Positions 30,601-43,808 of a stretch of DNA of 64,000 nt are shown here, one piece after another (the first letter of the stretch is position 1; each line of letters opens with the position of its first letter). The stretch is from Leptodontidium sp. MPI-SDFR-AT-0119 (Eukaryota > Ascomycota > Leotiomycetes > Helotiales > Leptodontidiaceae): positions 4,960,001 through 5,024,000 of the forward strand of contig JAHLEZ010000001.1 in the NCBI GenBank assembly GCA_020726505.1, given 5' to 3'. Below the pieces are notes generated by a model. It had not been told where the DNA came from, did not search any database, and saw only the letters and a program-made list of their open reading frames with translations. The position numbers and the translations under genes were made by a program.

Positions 30601-33600
30601 ACCGCAATAATGGACGAAGTATTGCACGAACAGCCAACCCACAATTCCGGCAATAATTGTCGGCAAAAGCGATATCAGGGTGCCATTAACAAGAGCTCAG
30701 CTAGGTTTGGAGCACGCGTGTCGTCCCCAGATTTTTTTACTTTCCTTCGGAGCAAAGCAAAGCACACGCCATGCAGGGTCCGAAGAGGGGACTTACGGAG
30801 TTACTGTACCTAGGTAGGTATTATTGTGAGGTGGAGCTGCCTCGCCATCCCCCACTGTTCCAGAGCTTATCGGCTATTACATCCCAAGTCCAGTCCCAAC
30901 GCCAACGGTACCACGGACTACGGAGGGAATTAAAAAGCAATGCTAATATCAGATGTTGGCCTCGTGCACTCGACAGATGTCCATCTCTACTATATAGCGT
31001 GCCATGCGGCAAAAATGGAGAGGCTTCCCATATTTTTAAGCCTGTGGTACCGTCGATATCACTAGATGATATCGCAGGCGGTGACACTGCATGAGAAGCA
31101 CCTTCAGGGCACAGGCGATCTCTGACAGGCTCGCGGCAGTCGGGTCACCGCCAGTACAGTACAGGCCGATGTTAGCGCGGAGGGGTCGCACTTGGGGTGC
31201 GAGCGACTAACTGGTAAATGGTAAGTAACTGCTGGTGGGCGTCGGTGGAGGTGTAAGCAGCCTGGACAGACCTGCTGCAGGCAGTAAACCTGGAAGTCCA
31301 TATGTGCTAAGTTCTCTAATCATGCCATATTAGTGTGCATGTGTGCTGTGTAGGTCTATAATAGGTCCAGTTCTAGGTCTGACACTTAGTCCTTCTCTGT
31401 TGTCTGTCGAATCCAAAGCCCAAAAGCTGGACTAACATGACATGGCATGGCATGTCCTTCCCAGCTGGAGCTCCATGGAGTCGAAGCTTAGTCACCGCAC
31501 CAATGCACTGATAGACAGGTACAGCATCCTGGCGGGCCTCCCTCCCTTCCCACCATGGTCCAACGCTTTTCGCTCCCGTGAACATGTCCCTCTGTCTCCC
31601 AAAGATTCTGTCGCTGTTCAGCGTTTCTGCATCCCTACCTACACCCCGGGATCCGAACTGGTTGGTATGAACCCAGGATCCTCGCCCCGTCTCGTCTTAG
31701 CCAACCTCCCCGTCCGCACCCCCGACCCATGCTGCTGTGTGGCATCTTTGCTGCAGTAACATCTCATCATCCCGTCGGAAGATGCCATGGGCTATTTTCT
31801 GGATGAGCCTTGAAACAAGCCAACCGGTGCTAGATCATCCTCCACCTTGCCTTGGGTTCGGCAAATGACGAAATAAGGTTACGACGTCGCCGCCAAGATT
31901 TACTGGAGCTTCCTTTTGCTGCTACTCTCCTTCTTACTAGCCTCAGCCGATCCGCCTCCTCTTAGGAATGGCACTGGAAAATCTAGGAAGGAGAGAAAAA
32001 AACACTTCTAGGGCTTGGGACAAACCAGCCAAGCAGATCGATATTCCTCCTCCATGGCTAGGATGTGAGGGCGGAAGTGTAGCTGAAAGGCCGTTGAAAG
32101 CCAAAAACATGAAACGCCAGGAAACGTTTATCTACTTCCCTAATAGGCACAGGGTTCTTGCGGGCTCGGTCTGGCCGCCCCCTCTCCACGACGGTGCAGG
32201 AGGGCAATCGGATGAGACTGCCATATCTAAAACCCTTATGAGATGGGTCCTGTCCCATGTCACTGACAGCTCTCCCTGCCTCCAGCTCCTTGCCGAAGAA
32301 AAAGACGCACTCCAAAGCAGCCTTGCATATAATATTATCATGCATCGCTGGCGTCGAGACGTTGAGTCCTCTGAACCCCCCCTGGCCTGTGGTAACATCG
32401 CGTCCTAGGTTATCTAGCTATTCGCAAGGATCGCAGGTACCACCTCTTGTCCCATTTACGACCATTTCTCCGAATCCAAGTACCAGCAATCACTCCTGTA
32501 CCCAGGAATCAACACGGCATCGCCAATCAAATTTCCTTGAGGGTAAGCTATTCTTGCCACTTGCCCGCTCTCGAGTTAGTGAGCTCCTCGTTGGGATGCA
32601 CATACCGTCCTACTGTACTCAATTCTATACCCGCAACTTCGAAGACAGCTCCGCAGGGCTGTACAGTACACGTGCTGCATATTCTGACGTACAGACGAGA
32701 CGAGACAGTCACAACAGAGCCTCGTACGAGAGCAAAGGCCGGATCTCTCCAGACTTCTCACTACATTACCACACTTCAACGTCGTCTTTGTCAGAACTTA
32801 TAGCTCGAGTCGACAAACGCTACACGAGCCGTTGAGCCCCTTTGTCTTATCACGGGCCGAAGCCGACAGACAGTTGATTCGGAAGAGAGCAAATTCCAGG
32901 CATACATATGCAGTGAACATCGCTGGAGCGCCCCCATACGCCACCTCCCGAATATCCTGGAGGCGGTCACAAAGGCGACTTGAGATTCAGAGCACACCTT
33001 GCAAGCAAACAAACTCCCTGGTACGTCTCTTAATCTATTTGGGTGATCAGTCCCTGCCTTCTCTTCGAGCAGCTTCTGATCGGCTGCTGATACCGAGCTG
33101 CTTGCTTCTGCACAAGTTCCTAGAGCAATGCATATCATTTCTCGCTGCCAGCCTGCTTGGAAGAGGTCTCTGCCGACTCGGCATTCAAAATGCAAGTCTG
33201 CAAGCTGCCTTGTCTTGTGCCTCCCAAAAAGGAAGTTCTGGAGTGGTTCCGAGGAAGCGATGTTCCCCTGTCGGTGACTAAAGGGGGCGTTGTAACATAT
33301 TTTGTTCGCCTTTGACGCACCATTGTCCCCTGTCGACATTGGCGGAATAACGTTCAAGAGCAAGGGCTCTTCAGCAGCGCCGGCAACGCCATTGCTACTT
33401 GCTGAGCAGATCGACCAGGTTGCTCAGTTGTAGATAGGGCAGGAGTTCGGGGCTGACGACAATCTCGCAAACATCTGCTTCAAATGCTTGTAATGCTACT
33501 CTTGGCACTGGATTACTCCAGATCTCCCAATCAGCCTTAAAGCAGAGGCCAATGCTTGCTCCCGTCATATACCCTCCTCATCAGCCCGCGCCAGTGAAAA

Positions 33601-34203
33601 TCCCACTCACTTAAAATCTTGTCACTCACTGTCGGCATTTCTCACTCCCTCTCAACATTCTTCTGCCGCGTCAACATGCTCCTCACGCCACACACAGGCT
33701 CTTCTTCCGCACCCAACGACAGTGATTCTCTACGCACCTAGCTGACCAGACCCTATCATAGATTGACATCCTCCGGTACGGATCAGCTGCCGATTCTGGT
33801 ACCTGGACTCTCTGGTGCAGAGTGGGGAAAACTTCCAGGCTGGCCACGCTGCAGACCTGCATCGGAACATAGCAGGCCCTGACGTTGCACTAGACTGCAG
33901 CCCGGCGGCGTGTTGCGCATCTATCATATTCTTGGGGGGAGAGAACTGGAGCATTGCCCAGTGGATGGCCCTATCTTCTGTCTAACCCAAAACTCTGGTT
34001 ATCGTGCTCTCTGAGCTTTTAGAGACTCGCCTTATCGAATTTGTGTGTGGCTAGGGTTTCCATTTTCGATCTTTGCAGTACTGTAGACTCTCGTGATGAG
34101 GCGGGAACTTTAAAATCAACCTCCACCTCCTCAGTCCTCTATCTCAGACCATCGACAACGGCTGGGTCCATTTGGATAAAAGAGCCGATTTCGGGCCTAT
34201 AAG
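27691..34203. other. 6.5-kb gene-poor region upstream of the Zn2Cys6 regulator
   Basis: No gene could be supported on either strand. The longest ORFs (32257-32835 plus, 192 codons; 32791-33363 minus, 190 codons) overlap and have no domain, signal or natural-looking composition. GC content looks ordinary, so this is not an AT-rich RIP-degraded block. The motif TACTCCGTA occurs at 28798 and 30265. The stretch may be an extended regulatory region or hold long non-coding RNA for the gene at 34204. Confidence 0.6.
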
Positions 34204-36766
34204 ATGGCGGGGTCAACACAGAATACTTATTCGAGATCTCCGATACCTTCCACTGCGTCCTACGACTCTTCCTCGGTCTCTTCCGCAGCATCACCACGCA
34301 CTTCAGGAGCATACGATGGAGGGCTTATGGGAGCTTCTCCACGGCCAATGAGTGGGCAAAATCCACAGCAACATATGAACTTACCACCAGGAGCGTCAAT
34401 GGGCCATAGTTCGTTCCAAAATCCATACCACTCGGCGACAACTTCTCCTGGACCTCCAGGAATGGATTCCATGGCTTCTACAGGATCGTCAAGTGGCACT
34501 CCAGGTGCTTCGGGTGGACAGATGTCGGCTGCGACCATGCAGGCGCAAAAGAGAGCCTATCGTCAGAGGAGAAAGGATCCAAGCTGTGACGCATGCAGGG
34601 AACGAAAAGTCAAATGCGATGCAACGGAAACCACAAGCTGTTCAGAGTGTTCGAGCCGGAACGTGAAATGCCAGTTCACAAAGGAGACGAATCGACGCAT
34701 GTCATCTATCAAGCAGGTACAAGATTTGGAGAAGCAGATTGCGCAAGTCAAACGGGAAAACACACATCTACGGTCAATGTTGAATGTGAGAGAAGGCCAA
34801 ATGGATATTGAAAACGAAGCGCCCCAGCAGATGCCACTACAACTACCCGAAATCGGGTCAAATCCAAAGAGAAAAGGACGACCACCGCCCCCTCAGGATC
34901 TCTCGCGGGTGCGTTCAAACATCCGAAACTTTGGCCGGGGTATATTCAAGCCACCTGCACCTTACCGTCAGGTAGGGTCACAGGCACACTTCAATCCTCC
35001 TCGTCCGGATCTACCACCAAAAGCAATTTCTGATCATCTCCTTGGCTCTTACTATGCTGCAGTACATATGCTGATTCCGATCCTGCATTGGCCCACATTC
35101 GAGCAGGAATACGAGGCTGTCTACAAAGTGGGCAGCTTGCATGGCGTACCACCAGTTTGGAGCTCACTGTTTTTCTCAGTACTGGCCGTTGGGGTGCTAT
35201 TCAGCTCGGATGTAAGCATTCATCGCCCTCACAAGGGAAAGGAGTATATCGAAATATCCCGGATGCTAATAGATACATGGAACGATGAATTTGTAAGTCT
35301 AGTTCTGCGGCCGGTTCCCCATCCATTTGGCTTGAGAGTTGGCTATGTGTTTCTTGAATGTTCTATGTGATCCTCAGAAATCCAGCTCTCCAGACTACAC
35401 GCAAACAGTAAACTGACCCCAAGTTCCTTCAATTTAGGTAATCGATCACGCAAGATCAGCTATCTTGGTGAGCATCTTTCTCACCGAGATAAATCTCAAA
35501 TCTGCAGCATGGACGTGGCTAGCTTCTGCGGTTCGAATTTCCCAGGATATCGGACTTCATAATGAGACTGGACCATGGCCGATGATTGAGGGCGAGATGC
35601 GACGTCGAGTATGGTGGGGTATTTACGTTTGGGATAGACACATGTCATTGGAGCTCGGACGACCTCTCTTGATCGAGGATGCCGACTGCGACGTTAGTCT
35701 CCCAGCTGCAATCGACGACCACTACATTCACGATGCTGGCATGATGGTGCCCAACGGCGTTTCTCCTCTCACGAATTTCATCCTACCAATCATTCATGTT
35801 GTACGCGCTGTTTCGCAACTGATCAAAACGCTCAAATCACCCATCATTTCTCCTTCGACTCTTGCTACTTTTGATACCCATTTCAGCGCTTGCATGGCAT
35901 CGTTTCCTCCGTCTTGCCAACTCACTGCACAAGAACCTCTGGATCCACGGATGCTGGCACCTGTTTGCCATCTCATGAATGCGCGCCTCATCCTTCATCG
36001 ACATAATCTAACGACCTCCTGCCCCCCGGAAGTGCGGGGGATCGCTATCGAGCAATGCATCCGTGCAGCTCTCGACTCTACAAATCTGTTCGCTCGAGCA
36101 ATGGCTTCCTTTACGCCATCTAATCCCTCCATACCTCCGTTCGGACCAACCGCAAACGCCATGACTTGCACTCACATTTGGCGCTGCACCTTGTTCTTGC
36201 TTTTTGGTGGTCACTTCGATGCAGCACTCACTTGCATTCGAGCATCGTCCAGCATTGCCACATTACGAGATGTCAATGTTGCATGTGGGCGGCACCTGGC
36301 ATTCTTTATTGGAGTGCTCATCGAAAAGCGCCGCGCGGGATGTCTCATTGGGAGCCCAGGATACCGAGGAGAGCGTGAACTGGACGAGGAACTCATGGCA
36401 TACGTATCAGGAGATTTGCAAGCAGGGACAGAGAATAGTTGGGTGTGGACGGGCAGCGAGACCGGCATGAACATTGCAGGCAGCGCTGTAGGAGGGAAAG
36501 TTGGAATAAGCCCTACTCTTATGGGCGGCCCGGAAGGCACAACTGTTCTCACGGACTTGGAAGCGAGAGATTGGGGAGGATGGGAAAGGGTGGAATATCT
36601 TGTTGGAGTACTTGCTAGGGAGCAAGGCGGATACCCACAGGCCCTCTACCCACAGCCTGGTTCTGGGAGTCGTGGTGGTAGTGGTGGTGGTGGAGCGGGA
36701 GCTGGTCCAAAAAATCAGGAGAGGAGCAGGGGTAACGAACGCATGGCTATCACGAACATCATCTGA
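34204..36766 (+). CDS. Zn2Cys6 transcription factor with Fungal_trans domain
   Basis: Exons 34204-35292 and 35438-36766 give 805 aa (145-nt intron, phase 0). A Ser/Gly/Pro-rich N-terminus of about 115 residues precedes the binuclear zinc cluster: Cys128, 131, 138, 146, 149 and 156 with spacing 2-6-7-2-6, within KDPSCDACRERKVKCD. A coiled coil follows (SIKQVQDLEKQIAQVKRENTHL), usually for dimerisation. The middle-homology (Fungal_trans) region lies about residues 275-560 and includes SYYAAVHMLIPILHWPTFEQEY, WTWLASAVRISQDIGLH and RRRVWWGIYVWDR. The C-terminus is Gly-rich. Such proteins bind CGG-half-site DNA and regulate carbon or secondary metabolism; the target here is unknown. The intron joins DTWNDEF to VIDHARSAIL, the expected family junction. 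Confidence 0.94.
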
Positions 36767-39700
36767 TTTTGAGGGAGAGACGGCTACATGATACATCTTA
36801 CAATTTCCCTTTGTACGATTGGGTAGGGGAGCATCGGTGGGAATGCATTTGGACGGATGGTTGGGTCATCATGGGCCGCACTGGAGACGTATCTGTACAT
36901 ACTGTAGCATCATTGGGTAGGGTTGGCAGGTGGGAAGCAGGAAAACTTTGGGATATCACGGGTCCAGCATATTCAGGGGCTGGGTGGGTGGGAAGGAGTG
37001 CATCATGATCAGGATTATTCTATAGAGCAAGGGCCGGCAAACAAACAAACAAACAAACCATCAAGCATTTTTCAAGACCTGTCACTTTTATCATCAGGGG
37101 CAGATTCTCAAACAATAGCCTAAGACAAACAATGAACGAGTTTGTATTGAGTTTTCCTTTGTAATAAAAAATACGGGAAGGGGTTGACAGGCATGTGTTA
37201 CTGTAATATTCGAGAAGACAGCCCTTCCTTGAAATCTAGAAATATCTCTAACCCTAGCCGAGAACTCCTCGGCGCAACCCTTCCGAGGCAGTAAAGTTAC
37301 CTTAGTGTCCAGTAGTCAACTTGTCAGATCTGACAAAGGCCGCGAAAACGACAGGGAACGTCAGGCAGGCAGTGCCTAAAAGCGAGCTTGGCGGGTCCTC
37401 CCCATCTAGTTCGTCGGTTCTGGTGTCGAGATCCTGGGATCCGGGGTGGTATAGGATTCTGTGCGTTACGCAATTTACTTGCTACGTTGCAGTGTGTGGG
37501 GTTTGGAAACGCTTTGTGGACTTCGAGTGGTTCAGGCAGTTCTGGGTGTGATCCTCGTCTGGTGCGGGGAGAGAAAGTGTGGTACTATACTGTTGGACAG
37601 GTACAAGAGCAGAGGCTGATATGGGGGACATCCGGTTGGATGAATTTCGCTGCAGACGAGTATGATGGGTAAAATGCGAGAGAGTCTTCTAGATTTCTTC
37701 CGCATTGAGATGTTCGGCATGTGAAGCGAGGTGAGGCTGTGGTGGTTACAACTGAGGCGTTCATGCTATGGTCTCCCTCACGGCTGCTTGCATTAACGTA
37801 TTTGGGCAGTACTATTGTGTGCAGAGGTGGCGAGTTCGACATATCTTGTTCGAGAAGCCGGCTCTCAAACTCGGATGGTCTTCAGCTCGTCGTCTCCTTT
37901 TTCGGGGTTGATCCTGTAAGGCGATGAGACTGGTAAAGTTCTCAAATGCCTTGGTTCGAGTATCACTTCTTATCTGATCATGCTTATTGAATGTCTCTGA
38001 ATGTACGTACTGCTGTGGCGCATCAGCCATACGTGGCGAGATTGACCAGTGTCGAGGAATTAGAGTTTGATATCAGTTGGTCCATCAGTATCACGCGAAA
38101 TACGCCATACCAGGATCTGGGGCAGAAGTGGGCGGCCATCATCCGAGACAGCCAGGCGACCAAGTGTCAACGATTTAGAGTTTATTGCCCAGCTCGGGGA
38201 TGGTTGGGATGTGGCGTTTGCTAGGTGTCGGCCCGTTCTGAAGGTGGTGGTGATCAAGCATCTGTGCTGAACGTCTGAGCGGCGCGGCAGTTGTATGTGG
38301 GCGTTTTTTATTGTCCTTGCGAACTCTGAGCTGAAAAGCTAGACGCGCTACTATCAGATTAAGGGATCAAGGATTCGGTTAACAAATAAAAGTATAACCT
38401 TGCTAATTAGGGCGATGGTATAAAGTTCTTGCACTTTCGGATCGCGTAAGCGACGGGAACCGTTTGACCGCTGTTGAGCATGCATGAACTGGATTTTTCA
38501 TTCCCTGATGCTTGCCAGCCTCTGTAGGAGATCAATTGAAAGGTTTTCGTAGCCGCGGAGTTCATTCTTCTTCCATCGTTGGCGCTTCTTATGCGATGGC
38601 TTTCGGGCCGTTACCAAGAGGATGTGTACTTCCTTGTGATAGTCTTGCGAGCTTTCGGAAATTCAATGCTCGGAACAAAGGTTTCGTTCTAGACTACCGG
38701 GAATTATTGTGTCTGAGATGACAATCTCCGAGTTGTTCTCGGTGGCGTAAAAGTTTCCAGAACTAGACCTGGGGGTGTCTTGCAAGATGTCTAAGATAGC
38801 CGACAGTTTGAAGGAGCTGGGGCTGCGGAGCCTCCTCCAATGTTACACAAACCCTTGCCAGGAATCTTCTGGGGTTACTACAGGGAGGGAACTCCGCAAG
38901 CGCGTTGGCTGATCCTGGGATTTCTCCGTGTCTAGAGGCTAGTAAGGAGAGTTCTTAGGAAGTCACGTTTGGGAGGTGCAGATGTGGAGTCCGTTCCGTC
39001 CTCTCCATCTGCCATGCGTGGAGGTCTCCTGAATCGCCCGCGACGTCTAGCAAACGTTGATTGGACGATTGATATTCTCATCATCCTCTCTTTCTTTGGT
39101 CTAAATTCTCCGATGCGGCCGCATCTGATGTGCATTGTTGCACAAGGGGGTCTACTCGCTTAAGCCCCTGAATGTCTAAGCGGGCGAGGCGAGAAAGGGT
39201 GACGAGGTAAACATCGGCACGACGACTGCACTGCGAACATGAAAACCTGGACGCTCTATTGCATGGCATGAATTGTAATCAAATACTGCTTGTAGTCAGT
39301 AATGAGGTGTATGCCATGACCTTTCGCTTGAGTCATCTGCTTAGCGAGGTAGTTTTCCTTCATACTTGTTCTGTTACTCAGATGGATTCGAATGTGAAGA
39401 ATTGCAAGCGCCCTTCCTCTTGATTCTTAGACTAAGTGGTCATGATGTATCGGCCAAAAGTGATAGGCTCGGTAGATCGTTACAACCATTGATATGGTCT
39501 GAGTAAACAATAGAACCTTATTTACTCATGACAAGTCAACATGATTAGGCCGCGACGATTGTGGAAACCCAAGATGTGATCATTGCTACTCTTCGTGATC
39601 TGGTCAAGCCTCGAAAGTCAAATTCACCTCCAAAGTCTCTTCCTTGCCTATTTTTACATTTACCTTCTCATGTTGGATAGCCTTGATGTATATTCTCTCC

Positions 39701-40809
39701 CAAAGCATCGAAGAGAACTGGCGCGGTGGTTGACTGCGACAACCCTCCCTGTAATCGACAAGGTCACAGATTTAGGAAGATATGAGCGGAATTCACACTC
39801 AAAATATTAATCTAATGCCATTACTTGAAGCTATGTGGTAGCATTGACCGTGGCATGTCTTAACTTACTGGTGGACACGCCCGAGCTTAAGATTTCCTCG
39901 TCAAGGAACAGAACCAGAGCTCCAAAGTGACGAATATTTTCTGGAGTTGCTAGAGAGGTTGTGTCCTGGGTCGAAGAAGGAAATGAAAACGCTTTCAGTG
40001 GGATGTTCAACTCTGGAGTAATAAAATAAACCTGAGCAGCGTTTACAATCAAAACTAAAGAAAGGCCTCCAAATAATACTTCTAGATGGTAAAGGTGAAG
40101 CTCAGTCATCTTATCAAGGAGAGATCTCATAAATTTGAAACAGTCTGAGGAGTACTTGGATATTTTGACGACATCTTTCTAGAGTCAAACGCACTTTCAG
40201 TATCTGTCAGAGGTTAGGGAACATGGACTCTCTGTATGACTTTTGAGTAATTGTTCGCTACTTGTGCTGTAGTCCGGTCAGCTGTTTCTTGAATTTCAAT
40301 TCTAAGTTACAGATAATATGGACGGCTTAGGGTACAGGAAATAATGCCAACCAACGTGTCCTCACTCTTCGCTTCTTTCGCTCCTCTATTTGTGGACACC
40401 CCAATTCTTACCATTTCAGTCTTGAAACCAGGCCTTAAAATACATGATTATCCAAAATCATAGATCGCAATCTTTTTTACTAGGATATTTCTTACCCCAT
40501 CTCCGGAGGTTTGGATGCAAAGAGGTCAGCACATTTGATTGATACTGACCGCGATGGAAACTCTGCTGGATCCACCAAAGAGCGCGAAATAGCATTTTAA
40601 TTTTTTTACTGTACATCATATTTAATTACCCTCAATAGAATTATAGCGTTGCACATCTTCGGACATCCTGACGTTCCACAACGCAAGAGCTTCTTAGCTC
40701 CGGGGCTTCCCCTTCTCAACCCCGCCATACAAAAAACGACCCCGCATCCAAACCACAGCAACACTTCAACTCAACATCACCATCTCTCACTACACAACAG
40801 ATAAACAAA
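36767..40809. other. 4-kb intergenic region, no intact gene
   Basis: This is the 3' flank of the Zn2Cys6 gene and upstream DNA of the amidohydrolase. It contains an AAAC microsatellite at 37038-37059. On the minus strand at 39831-40330 several short frames look protein-like (see findings) but no full gene can be built. The last 150 nt before 40810 are CA-rich leader. Confidence 0.55.
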
Positions 40810-41926
40810 ATGGAGAAAATAGATGTTCACTGCCATGCAGTTCCCCCAAAATATCGACAACGTCTCATCGAAAATGGGCATCAGAACCCAGATGGCATGC
40901 CCGCAATCCCAGTACGTCTCGATTTCCTTCCCCCACCCGAAAGTCCGCCTCGTCCAAAAAATATATTATTATTTGCTCACACAAGAAATTTCCCACTTAC
41001 AGCCTTGGTCTGCCGAGTCTCATCTCTCTCTGATGAAAGCACACAACATAAGCATTTCAATCTTGAGCATCACCTCCCCAGGAACATATCTCAGTCCCGG
41101 CAAATCCGAGGATGCTGCTCAAATCACGCGCGAGACAAACGAGGAGCTGGCCTCGATCTGTTCCGCGCACCCTGAAAGCTTCCGATTCTTTGCTTCTTTG
41201 CCTTTACCCTCGGTTGAAGATTCCTTGAAGGAGATCGATTATGCACTTGATGTGCTCGGCGCCGTAGGTTTCGCGCTCATGTCAAATGCCCAGGGTGTTT
41301 ATCTCGGCGACCCATCTCTCGATCGTGTGTTAGCGAAACTTGACGAGAGGAAGGCGGTTGTATTTTTACATCCATCATCCTGTAATCTTATCCTCCCTGA
41401 TCCATCGACTGGAGGGAGTAAGGTTGAGGTAGTGAAAGTCTTACCGTACCCACGACCCACGATGGAATTCATGTTCGATGAGACGCGCACTGTTGCCAAC
41501 CTCCTGCTCTCGGATTCTCTCGTCAAGTATCCGAATATCACCTACATCATGTCGCACTGTGGATGTACTTTACCGCCTATCATCGACCGTATTGGAGCGT
41601 TTGATGCCATTGTGCATGGACGGGGGGATAAATCGCAGGATTTCAAGGGGCTTTTGCAGAAGAGGTTCTTCTTTGATCTTGCGGGTGTGCCGTTTCCGGA
41701 TCAGATATTTGGGTTGGTGAGGATGCTTGGTGGGAAGGAGAAAGCGAGGAGTAGGTTGTTGTATGGGAGTGATTTCCCATTCACTCCAGGCGAAGCTGTG
41801 AAAGGTTTGGTTGCTAGAATGGAAGCTGGGTTTGCGGAGGGAGAGGAGAATGTGTTTGGTATGGAAGGGGAGAGCATCAAATCGGAAGCTTGGGAAGGGA
41901 ATGCGAGGAAGCTTTTTGGGCTCTGA
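40810..41926 (+). CDS. Amidohydrolase-2 (ACMSD-like decarboxylase/hydrolase)
   Basis: Exons 40810-40911 and 41003-41926 give 341 aa with a 91-nt intron in phase 0. The amidohydrolase_2 family includes 2-amino-3-carboxymuconate-6-semialdehyde decarboxylase and resorcylate/uracil-carboxylate decarboxylases, all zinc or manganese TIM barrels. Metal-site residues are visible: His7 and His9 (DVHCHAVPP), a His in VVFLHPSSC, a His in YIMSHCGCTLPP, and an Asp in LLYGSDFPFTP. The mid-region GFALMSNAQGVYLGDPSLDRVLAKLDERKAVVF is typical. Which substrate it acts on cannot be told; degradation of an aromatic or kynurenine-type intermediate is the usual role. The intron sits after the first strand, and both sides match the family without a gap. 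The leader before 40810 is CA-rich. Confidence 0.93.
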
Positions 41927-43520
41927 AGGATGAGTGTGTGAGACGAAGTGGACTGAGGAAAATGTGTGAGGTATGATGAATGAAAGATGTGGAGGACCTG
42001 GAAAGACAGCTTAATTACGGTGAGCAGGGAGGCAAAGAGACTACTTAGAACATAGCATACATTATTCTCGAAAAAACTGGAAGACAAACAAATGCCATGA
42101 CACAGACGTTATTACCAATCCAAGTGAAGTTTACAAGTCTTCAGAACAGCTAGATGATAGATCCATCAACAAACCTTTACACAGACAGGGATTTTGTGTG
42201 GGAAACGGCACCAAACACCTAAATCTGCAGGACCAAATCTCCCACGAGAACTGGACTTGGAAAAAAGTTGATTTATCAGAATACACAGGAATGGTAACTT
42301 GTCAAACGATTGAGTTGTCGCACGGAAGGATGTTTTAGATCACGAGAATAGAGAGGAGAGCAGCGAGGCCGAGGCGCAGAGGGAAGTTGACTCGTAGGAA
42401 CATGTTGCTGTCTGTATCAATTAACTTCCTTAATTATAAACTTCTGGTCAAATTTCAAGAAAATTGGAAGTCCAAGCAGATGGATGGAAGGAGGCTGAAA
42501 TAAACTTCAGCACCGGACAGGACGAGATCGGACGAACGAAATGAAATAAACGGTCTGCATATATCGTGCGACGTTGTTCTTGATGCTCATAATAGTTTCT
42601 CGAATCACCGTCTAGCTCACTCAACTGGACTAGATATGGCTAGTTTGGAGGACTGTCGTACGTGACTCTTACGTGAAGTTCGCCTTTGGATTATAGTGGT
42701 GATTTCTGAATTGGTATGCCCCCTTAGTGTTGAGGTCGAACAGATTGCGCTCGTGTTGATTTCGCCCATCATTCATATTCCAAGACCAAACCAAATTCAG
42801 GGAAAGTCATCGAGATCGGTTAGTGTAGTTTGTGAGATGGTGATGCGTTTGTAGGAAAGATATGCTGGTCGCATCTGATAAATATGTCCTCAGTTTGTAC
42901 TCCGCCACTTGAGATCCATCAGACCATTATTGGTGTCCTTCTCATTTCGCATGCAAGGTCTGTTCTCGACAAGAAAAAAAAAAGGATAGACGCAATAATT
43001 AATCAATCCAAATCACATATTCTGCCTCTTCGAGCCCGATGGAGCTTCCTGGTGAGAAGTGAAGCACAGCGAAGCCTACCTAAATAGGCTAAATTCAGAG
43101 GAGACGTTTGTTTACAGTAGCGAGCCGCCCGCTAAATAAAGCCCGCCATATTTACTTCTCGTAAAGCCCTTCAGATATCAATTTCATCATCGATTTCGGG
43201 TTGCATCACAATCCAGAGGTTATAAAATTAGTCAGCGACTGATAATCCAAGTCACAATCCTGAAGGGAAAGACAAAGTTGTCAAGTGCGTTGCTTTGTGT
43301 TATTGTAGGTATATATTTACATGAGAAGGCAAGACAATTGACCCCATTGCGGTAATGACTGTTATCCCAAATTCATTCATGACATTCATCACTCTAAAAC
43401 CCCCATCCATCCATCCATCCAAGCCAGCCAAACTCCTCCTTCCCAGGCCCAATATCCCTCCCTCTCCACTACCAAATCCGCCTCCCTCTTCAGCCCGACC
43501 TCCATCCCCTCAGCACACAT
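41927..43520. other. Intergenic, no gene seen
   Basis: 3' flanks of the amidohydrolase (+) and the small secreted protein (-). A CATC microsatellite lies at about 43403-43420. No supported gene. Confidence 0.6.
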
Positions 43521-43808
43521 CTAGTAATCGCTATCACTGCAGCTAGAGTCGTCACTGTCGCTGTCATGAGTGCGTTGTCTCAAGCTCCTCTTGACGTGCT
43601 TCTTGCGGTACTTGCACTCCTTCTTGGGAATGCACTGCTTCTTCTTGTGGCTGTATAGCTTGCCCTTGGGGCACTTGTGGAGGTTGCGGGCCTCGACTGG
43701 CGCGACGGCTTCGAGAGATGCGCCTGGTGCTGCCTCGGGGTTGGCGGCTGGTGCGGCGGCGACACCGAGGGTGATGAGGAGGACGGTGAAGAGCTTGGAG
43801 ATGTGCAT
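43521..43808 (-). CDS. Small secreted protein, basic core with acidic tail (effector-like)
   Basis: An intronless 95-aa frame. A clear signal peptide (about 18 residues, ending GVAAA-PAANPE) is followed by a Pro/Ala/Glu propeptide-like stretch, then a Lys-rich core with three spaced cysteines (CPKGKLYSHKKKQC, IPKKEC, KYRKKHVKR). The end is an acidic Ser/Asp tail (DSDSDDSSCSDSDY) with a fourth Cys. The KHVKRS dibasic site could be a Kex2-type cut separating the basic core from the acidic tail. Size, secretion and cysteines fit a small secreted effector or an antimicrobial-type peptide; neither is shown. A TATA-like TATAAGAA lies about 165 nt upstream on the minus strand. The ATG context is cacccaccaaaATG. 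Confidence 0.8.
   Translation of the reverse strand: MHISKLFTVLLITLGVAAAPAANPEAAPGASLEAVAPVEARNLHKCPKGKLYSHKKKQCIPKKECKYRKKHVKRSLRQRTHDSDSDDSSCSDSDY

Noticed and set aside
32257..33363. Two overlapping ORFs of about 190 codons on opposite strands
   Set aside because: Neither has a recognisable motif or signal peptide; lengths are unremarkable for a stretch of this GC content.
36407..36796. 129-codon minus-strand ORF at the end of the Zn2Cys6 gene
   Set aside because: Antisense shadow of the Gly-rich C-terminus.
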